Below are positions 24,328-36,462 of a stretch of 60,189 bases of DNA, one piece after another. This DNA is from Chrysomallon squamiferum (taxonomy: Eukaryota > Mollusca > Gastropoda > Neomphalida > Peltospiridae), in assembly GCA_012295275.1 (NCBI GenBank), contig CM022672.1, forward strand, positions 33,641,565 to 33,701,753, written 5' to 3'. The translations under genes were made by a program, and so were the position numbers. The notes beneath the pieces were generated by a model. It ran no database searches, was not told the DNA's origin, and saw nothing but the letters and a program-made list of their open reading frames with translations. How positions within the stretch are numbered: the stretch's first letter is position 1; each line of letters begins with the position of its first letter.

Positions 24328-26940
24328 TAAAAATATAATGAAGATAATAATAATAATCATCATAAGGTTCCATTTAAATAAATTACTGCGTCCTTGTTTT
24401 GTTTCTATTTTGTAAGAATAAATAATTTGTTTTTATTTTTAACAACCTCACATTAAAAAACTGTTATGTGTATTTCCACTGCTGTACAGGTAACAGTATG
24501 TACATTTGTTAAAGCTGAGTTATTATTTTTACACTATTTAACATACAAAATAAACATCTGTATAATTTTAAAACAGATTATTCAGAAATTACTAACAAAG
24601 AATGCTGTTAGATAGTCTACCAAAATATATTTATGTATTTATTTTTATTTATTTATTTACTTTTTATTTTATTTTTTACTTATTTATTTATTATTATTAT
24701 TTTTTTTTTTTTTTTTTTTTTTTTTGGTTAATATTTAGTATTAAATAATCACTACGTTATTCAAATAGTTTTATACATCAATTATGGGTTTGATTTTTTT
24801 GTTATTTTAAGCTTTTTATTTTTATTTGTTTCTTTGTTTTAACCTAAGGGAAGATGAAACAAATTTGTATCAGATCTGATTAAAAAAAAAATAAAGAAAA
24901 AAAAAAAAGAAAACATTAATAAAGAAAAAAAAAAAAAAAAATAAATAAAGAAAATTTTATTAAAAAAACAATAAAAAAAAAAAAAAAAAATAATAAAAAT
25001 AATAATAAATATGAAATAACATTTTTAAAAACAGTTTAAAACACTGTCAGGCAGAAAAGATTTTTTGTTTTGCTTTTTTTGTCAAAATTTGTGCAAGCTC
25101 TAATGCAAATGAGGTAACTGCTTAGTTTTGACAGAAGTTAAAGCAACTTAGCAAATGTATAATTATTTTTACAATCTGCCTGACATATTTGGAATATTGC
25201 ACATCAAATTATTAAACACAGAAGTCTTGAACTATTAATTAATTTTGCCTTAAAAAGGAAAGGAACTTTGATGCTAAAAACATTTGTTTGAAAGAAACTT
25301 TGCTTAAGTAGCTATAAACTGAAATCTTTTGCGTCAATGGTAACACTGATTTATGTAATTTGATAGTAATTAGATAAGAATTCAGTAATTTAGTTATTAT
25401 CTTGAGCAACAGAAATAATAATTTTAAAAGAAAAAAAAAAAGGAAAGCCCACTGTTCTCCCAACAAATATTTAAAATATTTAAAAATAAAAAAGCAGTGA
25501 ACATTACCTTTTCAATTAATAAAATTAATATTAAAAAAAAGAAAAAGAAAATATGAAACATCATCAAATTTAAAAACCATTAAATTAAATAAATAAAATC
25601 TATTTAGATATCCATCTCTTTGTAATTCAAAACTAATTAAAACTAGTTTTAAAATACGAAATACATAAAACAGTAACAACGTTTTTGTAACAAATAAAAT
25701 AAAATTAAAAAAAAAAAGAAAATTAAAAAATGTTTAAAAGGAGAATTCTAAGACAACGGAATGCAAATCAATGGTGACTAAAGTATAAAAATAAAATTAT
25801 TGTTAATGAAGACATGAGACAAAATTAATAGAGACATCTAAAAGCAGTGATAAAGAAAGTAATAACAACAGTTTGGTTAAGTTTCTTTTTTGTTACTTGT
25901 TTAAAAAATTAGATTTTATTAAGTATTAACTTTTTATCTAATATGTGTGGAGATATTAAAATATATCTTTTTAAGTAAACATGCATGTGCAAATTTTGGG
26001 TATCTGTGTTGTAAGCATGCGTGCATGCACATATGGTTGTGTGCGTGCATGCACGTATGTTTGTGTGTGTGTGCATGAAAGGAACTTTGATGCTTAAGTT
26101 TAAAAAAAGAAGAGATTTTGTTTACTCTGAAAGAAGGAAGACTAAGTTAAGTATGTATGAAAAATGGTTATAAAAAAGTTAATTCTTAAAAGTTAAAAAA
26201 AAAATAATAATAATGATAATAAACATACTTCTAATTCAATGGTCCACAATACATGAGGTTAATATACAACACAGAAAAAAAGTAATAATAATAAAATAAA
26301 ATAGTAAAGGAGTGGTCTCCCTTGATTAGACTCTTTTTAAAACTAAAAAAAAAAAGTAAAAAAAAAAAAGTTAAAATAAAAGTATGTATTTACGTCCTGA
26401 TTCTGGTCATTAGCACTAACAAGCTGGCCATATGAAGTCAACTATGTTTATATATATATATATATATGTCAATGTTTGTTTTTGTTTAATCTCTTCAATG
26501 CATTGTTTTCAGCAGTTGCTAAGAGACGCAACATTTGTCTCATAAAGAAATAGTGTTCAAATTATCACAAATTCTTACAGCTGGGGAAAAATAAAACAGT
26601 TAAATGGAAATAAAATGTTTTCTGATGTAGTCTTTTTGAAACTGAGTGTGTGTGTGTGTGTATATAAATATGTATTTATATACACACACAATACAAACAC
26701 ACATTCTACAAACATACTACAGCTATATACACAGTGCATATATCTATATCTATATATATATATATATATATTATAACACACAGAACATGTTATATACAAA
26801 CACAAATCTTGCACCAGTGACTCCTCAAAATGCCATCATTCTGTAATGCATTTATATTGGAAACATTCTAGTTTTCTTTGTTTTTAATCTGTCTTTTTTT
26901 TTCTATCAACATGAACACATATCCAGTGAATAATAATGAA
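23601..26940. other. AT-rich, low-complexity intergenic DNA
   Basis: The stretch is dominated by A/T homopolymers, (TAA)n/(TTA)n near 24280-24330, a T run near 24700, A runs at 24880-24990, (CA)n and (TA)n near 26645-26770, and a CATGCAYG-type purine-pyrimidine tract near 26010-26070. I found no supported gene. Confidence 0.6.
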
Positions 26941-26951
26941 AATTGCACATT

Positions 26952-27283
26952 TTAGCGAGAACTGCTTCTAAATCTGTAAAATGTTTCAGCTTTGACATCG
27001 CAACTTGCATTTTGTTGCAATGTTAAATCCTGATATCTTTTGTTGTTGTTGTTGCTGTTGTTGTGGTTACTGTTTGTTTGTGAATCGTTCTGACCTGGCT
27101 GCAAGTTCTCAGTGTTGTGTGTTTGTACACATACACTGAATAGACTTTCCAGTGATATCTTGGTACCACTGCACTTCAGTTGTGTTTTATAGCCAGTAAC
27201 TTCATAGCAGTTCTTTCCGGGGTCACAGAATTGCACATTAGTATCAACAACGTTTATTGCATGTATAGTAATTTCTAATCAGT
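26952..27283 (-). other. Open frame downstream of the RasGAP gene, possible alternative 3' exon
   Basis: A frame of about 110 codons is open from 27283 to a stop at 26952. It is less repetitive than its surroundings. It has an Asn-rich stretch and ends FYRFRSSSR-stop, resembling the GFKSSSC-stop end of the RasGAP gene about 1.3 kb upstream; the DNA shares AGAACTGCTT(C/T)TAAATC. It could be an alternative terminal exon or a diverged remnant of the 3'UTR repeat. No convincing acceptor was found. Weak evidence. Confidence 0.2.
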
Positions 27284-27633
27284 ATTTATAATTGTCAAAC
27301 TGATCTGATAACAAACCACTGTATGAAAAGCGGTAACAGTTTTCAGTACCTGTGTATTGGTATTTACACACTGCGATCTCCTTGTGTCATTGCGGTTATG
27401 TTGTGTTTGGCCTGCATATCTGGATGAAGTAGATTTTAATTCAGGATAACTGTTTCAGTTTAGTTCCACATACTTGGTACACTTACAGCACATAATGTTC
27501 ACACTGTCTTTATCATGTGGTCTTTCTTATTAGAATTCATTTCTGTCGTACACAGCAAGCTCCTTTTTTTTCAAATCGCACCAGCTTTCAAGTTCCCCAA
27601 ACCTTTAGCATTGTGATTATCATAGCAATGTGT

Positions 27634-27639
27634 TTTATT
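27634..27639 (-). terminator. Candidate polyadenylation signal (AATAAA)
   Basis: AATAAA on the minus strand, about 615 bases past the RasGAP stop codon. The DNA is AT-rich, so chance matches are common; another lies at 27253-27258. Confidence 0.25.
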
Positions 27640-27929
27640 GTAAATCAGCACAAGACACATGTATGTAACTGAAGCTGTAATCCAGATAATCCAGTGTTGT
27701 AACTGCCATGAGATTTATATCCAAACAAACTGCTGTTATAGCTTTCAAGCTGTATCTTTATATCATGTTTCAGTTGTCTCTGACAATGATACGTTTATCT
27801 TGAAGAACTGGGTGATACTTTGTGATACTGTTCCAGTATCCAAACTGATAATGTTTACCACACTTGATTAAAACTCTTTAAGACGTATCCAACAAGAATC
27901 CAGATCACTGTTCATTCATTTTATAGATC

Positions 27930-28330
27930 CTTTAAGCTGCTACAGCTCTCTGTTGTAGAAACGTACATCAACAAGAACTGCTACTAAAAGCAGATTACTC
28001 TAGATTAATTTAACACTGTGATCCATTAAGCTGTTGCAGCTTTGTGTTGTTAAAAAATGTATGTCAACAAGAACTGCTTTTAAATCCAGATAACTCTAGA
28101 TTAATTTAACACTGTGATCCATTAAGCTGTTGCAGCTTTGTGTTGTTAAAAATGTATGTCAACAAGAACTGCTTTTAAATCCAGATAACTCTAGATTAAT
28201 TTAACACTGTGATCCATTAAGCTGTTGCAGCTTTGTGTTGTTAAAAAACGTATGTCAACAAGAACTGCTTTTAAATCCAGATAACTCCGGAGCTTTAACT
28301 TTAGATCGTGATGCAGTTAAGCCGTTGCAG
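27930..28330 (-). repeat. 95-bp tandem array copying the end of the RasGAP coding sequence
   Basis: Units starting TAAGCTGTTGCAGC recur at 27933, 28027, 28123 and 28218, with the coding version (TAAGCCGTTGCAGC) at 28318; spacings are 94, 96, 95 and 100 bases. Each non-coding unit contains the sequence that encodes GFKSSSC and the stop in the true exon. The terminal coding sequence has therefore been duplicated about four times into the 3'UTR. Confidence 0.9.
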
Positions 28331-28510
28331 CTTTGTGTTGTTGTGTTGTATCGTTCTTTGAGTTCGTTGAGCGCTTGCATGAGCTTTGAGTTCGCATTGT
28401 CCAACATCTGGATGCGTCTCTCCTGTGCATCTATCACCTGCTGTTTCTGATCAACAATCTTCTTCATTTCTTGCTGTTCACTTTTCAACTCGTCCTCTAT
28501 GGAAACCAGT
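28255..28510 (-). CDS. DAB2IP: RasGAP exon 16 (C-terminus)
   Basis: It encodes [20 protein letters not shown], then [20 protein letters not shown] and [13 protein letters not shown], ending GFKSSSC-stop, similar to the DAB2IP end. The acceptor is a tandem CAGCAG: use of the first CAG starts the exon at 28513 and adds one Ser. Homology favours 28510. Confidence 0.92.
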
Positions 28511-29682
28511 CTGCTGAAATAACAACATTTGTTATAATATGTCAGTGTATATGTGTTTACATACATTATACATACATACATACACACACATACATTATAC
28601 ATACATACATACACACACATACATTATACATACATACATACACACACATACATTATACATACATACATACATACACACACACATAAATTATACATATATA
28701 CATACATACACACACATACATTGTACATGCATACATACATAGACACATACACACATACATACATACATTCACCTATGTACACACACATACATACATTATA
28801 CATACATACATACATATATATAAATATATATATACACATATATACACACACATACACACACACTCGATATCCTAAATGATTCACCTAATCCATCCAATCC
28901 ACATACCTAAACCAACAACTAATCCAGTCACCTAATCCATACATCTAATCCACTTACTTAATCCATACATGCAACGCAGACCCAATCCACTAATGAACAT
29001 TAAAATAATGAATCTGAGTCGCGGAATATGAAAACGATGATTCTCAATCTTGTGAATATATATATGAAATAATTTTGAATTCCTAAGTACTAAAGTAGTG
29101 ATCTTGACAAACTAAACTAAACAGACAGACGTGATTTTGAATCACAGACACTGAAATCATGAACAGTGATTTTGAATCACAGACACTGAAATCATTTATG
29201 AACAGTGATTTTGAATCACAGACACTGAAATCATTTATGAACAGTGATTTTGAATCACAGACACTGAAATCATTTATGAATAGTGATTGTGAATCACAGA
29301 CACTGAAATCATTTATGAACAGTGATTTTGAATCACAGACACTGAAATCATTTATGAATAGTGATTTTGAATCACAGACACTGAAGTCCACTGTGAACCG
29401 CACCTGTTTATGATGGTTTTCATCTGATCCTCTTTCTCTGCCTGCTGCTTCTTCATCCTCTCCTCACTCTCCTCCAGACGCTGCTGCCACTCGTGTATCA
29501 TCTGCTTCGTGTCCTCCTCGTGGTAGTGCAGCCGGTCCTCGGCGCGCTGTAGTCGCGACTGTGCCTCGTCTAGCTGTGACCGCAGCGTCACCACTTTTAC
29601 TTTCTCAAACTGCAGGAAAGTAAACAGTTGTAAACACCACGATTACACTTGTACTACTAATACCACTACTACCACTACTACC

Positions 29683-29725
<43 letters not shown>

Positions 29726-29726
29726 G

Positions 29727-29791
<65 letters not shown>

Positions 29792-29792
29792 G

Positions 29793-29824
<32 letters not shown>

Positions 29825-32800
29825 GTACTACTACTAATAATAATAAATATAACCATAATACTACTACTACTACTACTAATAATAAATATAATATAATATA
29901 CTACTACTACTACTATTAATAATAGTAATAATAAATATAAATATAATATACTACTACTACTACTATTAATAATAATAATAATAATAATAAATATAACAAT
30001 AAATATAAATATAATAATAGTAATAATAATAAAAGTAATTAATAATAATAATATGATAATAATATGATAATGATGATGATGATATAACAACAATAATGAT
30101 GATGATGATCATGATAGTAATAATAATAATAATAATATAATTGATGATGATGATGATAATTATAAACAAAAAAAAATAACAATAAATATAATAATAATAA
30201 TAATAAATAATACATCTACCTATATATATATAAATATTTATAGACATAAAAATTACTATTCAAGTTCACCAATGGATAGAAATAATCAAAAAAAAATAGT
30301 TTAAAATACTGAAAGTATTTCATAAAAATAAATGATAATTTTTGCATCCTTTTATATCTATCTATCTATCTATCTATCTACATATATATATATATATATG
30401 CATGTATATGGATATATATATATTAAATTTTATCTATATATGCAAATTAATTTTTCAATATCAAAAAAAAAAAATATATATATGTTTCATTTCTGTCCTA
30501 CAAACAGAATGAAAAAAGACACCAATATTTTTTTTCTTTCACTAATACCCCCAAAAAAAAAACAATAGAAAACGATCACCTATTTATTTAAACAGAACTG
30601 ACCTGTAGAAATAAAAAAAAAAAAAACAACACACAAAACAAACCTCTTGTTTGATTCGTTCCTGTTCTTGAAGCTTTCTCTGCACGGAGCTGATTCCCAT
30701 GTGCACGGAGCTGTTTGGCGAGGGTCTACGAGGACTGAAGGTCAAACTGTCGTCACGCGGGAACTGACCCAGTGAACCGGAACTGCCGGAGAGTGCGTGC
30801 AGTGGAGCGTTCGTCTGAGAAATCACCGAGTCTGTCGCAGTGCGTCTCAGACTGTCTCCCTGTCTCTGGTTGAGGCAGCCAAAGTCCATGCTGTGAGACA
30901 GCTGATAGGGCCTGGCGATGTTGTTGCTGCTGCTGTTGCTGCTGCTGCGTTCCGACACCGTCGTGTCGTAAAAAGAACAGCTGCGATCGTGTCGCGGGCT
31001 GCTGCTGTGAGCTGGGGGTGAGTAGTCGACGCTGAAGTGAGCAGCAGCAGCGTTGTTGTTGTTGATGTTGGAGTTTTTCACGTTCTGAGTGGGCTTTGAG
31101 TTTGGGTCACTGAGCGACTCGCTGGAGCTGGAGCTGGACAGCTGGGACAGCTTCCTCAGCGGGTCCATCGACCGTGCGCCGCCCGACTTCACCGGACTCC
31201 GGTGTTTCACCGTGTCAGCCTCGTCGTCGTCGTCATCGTCGTTGTCGTTGCTGCTGCTGATGGAGTCGGAGCTGGCGGAGGCGTCGCGCAGGGACCGGGG
31301 CGTGGCCCCGCGCGACACCGCCTGCTGATGCCTGTACAGGGGGTTGGAGAATGACAAGGGCTGCATGGGGTAGTGCACCACGGGCGACTTGGCGATGTCG
31401 TGGCTGTAGTCTTGCTGCGCGGCGACGTCGACCGGCGAGTTCGACTGGCTGTAGCCGAACGACTGGTAGCCCGACGAGGCCACCGTGGAGATCTGGCTGA
31501 TGGACATCTGGCTGCCGTGCACGTTCTGCTCCAGCTCCAGCGATGAGTTCTGCGCGTCGTCGTCGATGAAGGGGATGAGGTCAAGGTACTCGCCGTGGAC
31601 GTTCTCGGCGGCGTGCAGCATCTGGTTCCACGACTCGTTGACGCGGTGCTGGTCCAGCGTCCGCGAGCTCGCAGACACGTTTGACACTTCGCTCTTGGCC
31701 CGGCATGAGTAGGTGTTGTAGTGGACGTCACGGCGAGACGGCTTGCGGCTGGCGAACACCGGCAGCTCATCGGCATCCTCGCCACACTGGCGCAGCATGT
31801 CGCGCAGCACCTCGGTGGGCGATGTGGTCGTCGGCGCCGCGACGTTGTCGTAGATCTGCGACTTGCGGTGCGACGTTTTCGGCGTGCCGATGTCGGGGTT
31901 GGAAAGTGCGCTGGTGACGTTGGAGAGGATCGACTGCAGTTTGGAGAGTTTTCCAGTCGTAGCCTGAAAATACAAACAGTTAGCATTACAGATGTCATAT
32001 TTATCAATATCAAAAATCAAAGCTTCTTTATCATGTGTTATAAATGTGTTGTATGTATATATATATATATATATATATATTGCTTTAAATGTATTCCTAA
32101 TAAAAATAAAAATTTCTCAAATTAAATAAAAACAAAAGTTTAAGAAAAAGAAACAAGAATCAAAATCCCCTAAAAATATAAAACGTCATCATGTTTATGC
32201 TGATATCAAAAATACTTTTTTTTATTATTGTTATTATTATATTATACCTGTAATATAAACTATACTGCTTTGAATACAATTCTTCTACAAATGAAATTAT
32301 AAACAAAACCTTTAATTAAAACAATAAAAACAAAGATTAATTTATTTATTTTTTATTTTATTTCTACCTCTGGAGCTCTGTCAAGGGTCTCTGTTAGAAG
32401 TGTGTGTATTGTAGACAGTTCTTTTCCTAGATCTATGAACCCATCAAACTCCAGAAAATGATTTCCTGAGTCTAGACTCTGTAAAAAAAAAAATAATAAT
32501 AATATGTAAGAAACACTGAAATAACATCACAATGACAAAGTTGGCTCATTAAGAACATGTAGCAACATCTGAGATTGAATATATAAATTCTATTAACAAA
32601 AAAAAGAAATGAATATAAAATTGCTTTATTTGATTATATTAAAAAAAAAAAAAAAAAATACTTTCGAACTGTAATAGCAATATGTTAATATTAATCATTA
32701 AAAGGCTGTCTGATCTTCAAGATATCGATAATTTTTATTGTGAAACCTTTTGAAACTATAGTTCTGGTAAAACAGGGGTTTTCTTATTTTCAAGACGTCA

Positions 32801-33624
32801 ACAGAATTACTTATTAATCTTTTGAGCTTTGAGTCTCTCCATTTTCCTGACTCCTACACATTTTATTACATTAACTACAAAATGTTTTCAAAATTTATAT
32901 TGGACACCAGTAAGGAGATTATTTATTTATTTATTTTTATTTTTTCTAACATTCTCTCTAGTACCAGTTAACCAGGAATTGAATTAGATGTAAAAATGTT
33001 CATAATTATTCAGTTGTGATATAGAAATCAAACACACACGCACACACATACAGATTCACTGTGGTTTAACTGGATGGAAGCTCCTGGGTTGAAACAAAAA
33101 GGTTTTGGCATTTAAGGCCAATTGATCATCCAGAATGATCATCATCATCATCTGGGAGAATAGAATGAAGCTGATTCAGAGATAATGGTAACATCAGTGT
33201 GCAAATACTTTTTCAGTTGAAATAAATGCTATGAATTTGTTGTTTCCAAACCCAGTATTATTTGTTTATAATAAATTACTTACAGAAATTTTCTTAAGGA
33301 AATTCTTCATGTTGCTGGCTTCGCGTTCTACAAAACTGTTCATGAAGGTCATGAATTCTTCCTTACCACCAAACCTACAAACAAAAACAATTAAATTAAA
33401 ATTTTGAAATTTAATAATTTTATACTGTTAATAATACATATTATTATTATTATTATTATTGTTGTTGTTGTTGTTGTTGTTGTTAATAAACTCTTCCTTA
33501 CCATCAAATCTACAATAACTAAATATAATATTATATCCTAGTAATTTTATTCTATTAATACTATATATTATTATTGTTGTCATTATTTATGTTACTGGTG
33601 TTTTTATTATTGTATTAACTATCA

Positions 33625-33683
<59 letters not shown>

Positions 33684-33868
33684 TCTAAATTCATTTTTAA
33701 GTGTTAATTTACCACCAAGTGAGAAAGATTACAGTAAGAAAGAGTTAGTTTATATACTTACTTAATAAGTTACTTTATTCATATACTTAACTGATAATGT
33801 TTTATATATGTGTTGTGTGTGTGCATCTGTCTGTGTTGTGTGTGTTCATATACATACATAATACATTC

Positions 33869-33903
<35 letters not shown>

Positions 33904-34666
33904 CTTAGTAAAGTTAGCTAGTGTCTGTATTGTTTTGGCTATCAATGTCAGATTCCTGGCTGCTCTTTCTTGTGGATATTCTGAAAGAAAATTCACACAA
34001 TAATAAATTTTATGGGGTCTAAAACAAAGCTGATCTAAGGTTAATATTTACAATACTAACTTTGTTTAAGACAGAAAAACAAAAAATATTTAAATTTTTG
34101 AAAAATATGAGGATTAAAACATGAGGATTTAAATACAAAAAAAATGCACAAGGTCGAAAACAAAGCTAATTGAAATAGAAACATTTTTATGGGTCTAAAA
34201 CAAAGCTATTTAAATACAAACATTTTTATGGGGTCTAAAACAAAGCTATTTAAATACAAACATTTTTATGGGATCTAAAACAAAGCTAATTTAAATACAA
34301 ACATTTTTATGGGGTCTAAAACAAAGCTATTTAAATACAAACATTTTTATGGGATCTAAAACACAGCTATTTAAATACAAACATTTTTTATGGGGTCTAA
34401 AACAAAGCTAATTTAAATACAAACATTTTTTATGGGATCTAAAACAAAGCTGATCTGAGGTTAATATTTAAATACAAACCTTGTGTGAGGTTGAAGAGAC
34501 TAGGAGACAAAATGGCTGGACAGAGAAATCTGAGAAAGATGGACGCACTGATCAAATTGTCGCTGAAGTCTTCCTTCGATCTCTTCCGACATCGGTCTCG
34601 GAAATTTGAAAACACCTCCTTGAGTTCCCTGAAGTTGTAAATACCATTGTTATAGTTTCACTACTA

Positions 34667-34742
<76 letters not shown>

Positions 34743-35119
34743 CAATTACCATTATTATAGTTTAACTACTACTACTACTAATAAAATAATAATAATGATG
34801 ATGTTAATGATGTTGATGATGATAATTACCATTATTATAGTTTCACTACTACTACTACTACTAATAATAATAATGATGATGATGATAATGATAATTACCA
34901 TTATTAGAGTTTCACTGCTATTATTACTACTACTAATAGTAATAATAATAATGATAAATATTAATAATGATAATAAATGATGATGATAACAACAATGATA
35001 ATGGTAATAAGTAATAAACAATGATGATAACAATAATAATAATGTTAAATAATGATAATAATAATAATAATAAATAATGATGACGATGATATTTATAAAT
35101 AATAATGATAATGATGATG

Positions 35120-35176
<57 letters not shown>

Positions 35177-36418
35177 GTACCATTTATTATTTCCTTTTAC
35201 AGTTTGTACAGATTATCTGCAGGACATTTTACATCACATTTTCGACACTTTCATCTATGAAATAAACTTTGTATAATGCAATAAACCATCCAAAAAAATG
35301 TTCTGGGATTTTGGAATTTTTTCCCAATGAAGTAAAACTCAAGTCTGCACAAAACTATATGAAATAGTAAGTAAGAACTCACATTGGGAAGTAGCAGTAG
35401 GAGTTGATGATTTTCACCCAGGCCATGTTGCAGTACATGTCGAGGTTTTTCTGGTGACACTGTAGTTGGGCGTTGTTGGAGACACGGGTGGGGTCCACTT
35501 CGCAGTCGTCAGGCATCTCAATGATCGACTTGACAAACTCCCCCAGCGTGTCTTGTAAGTACTGAACACACAACAGTAGTCAGTTAACAGTAATAGCAAC
35601 AGTAACAACAACAGTAATAACTAATAACAATGAAAAAAATAAAAATAATAAAAATAACAACAGTAACAAGATAAAACAACAGTGATAACTAATATCTAAT
35701 AAAATAAAAAAATTAAAAATAACAACAGTAACAATAATAAAAGTAGTACCTACAAGATAAAACAAGTTATATCTAATAAAGACAATAAAAAACAGTAATA
35801 AAAATAGTATAATAACAGTAACAATAACAATAAAACTAGAAACAACAGTAATAACTAATAACAACAACGATATCAATGAAAAAATATTAATAAAAATAAT
35901 AATAACAACAGTAATAAAAATAACAGAAATAACAACAACAATAACAATAGTATTTATAACAATAATAACTAATAACAACAATAACAACAGTAATAAAATA
36001 TTATGACAGTGATAAGAGACACTTTGTTTCAGTTATTATTGTCTTTGCTTTTAAGTCTTATTTCAGTAAAGGCCATAGCTTTGTGTTAGACAGAACAACC
36101 TTAGTGATTAAATAATACATAATCACTGAGTTACCTCCCTTTCAAGAAGAATCTACTCAATCACTTAGTCATTAAACACTGTACATGTTAGGTTTACGTT
36201 AATGATAAGAAACTAAAAGAAATTTATTCGTGAATGTTTATTTTACCTTTTCTCCTACAAGTTTCATGTAGGCCTCCATTGCTTTCGTTGCTATGCTGTT
36301 TCCTCTGAATGTCAGATGCTCATTGTCTGAAAACATTGGTAACTTATTATTGTTTGTGAGATATGTAGATTATAAAGAATATGAAATGAGAGAGTGTTAT
36401 AAAATAAATCTCATCTAA

Positions 36419-36462
<44 letters not shown>

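Noticed and set aside
29605-30247. Poly-Ser and poly-Ile/Tyr open frames
   Set aside because: They come from (TAC)n and (TAA)n microsatellites within an intron.
31207-32125. Antisense and alternate-frame open frames over RasGAP exon 14
   Set aside because: They are shadows of a GC-rich coding exon, with Arg/Ser/Thr-biased composition and no homology.
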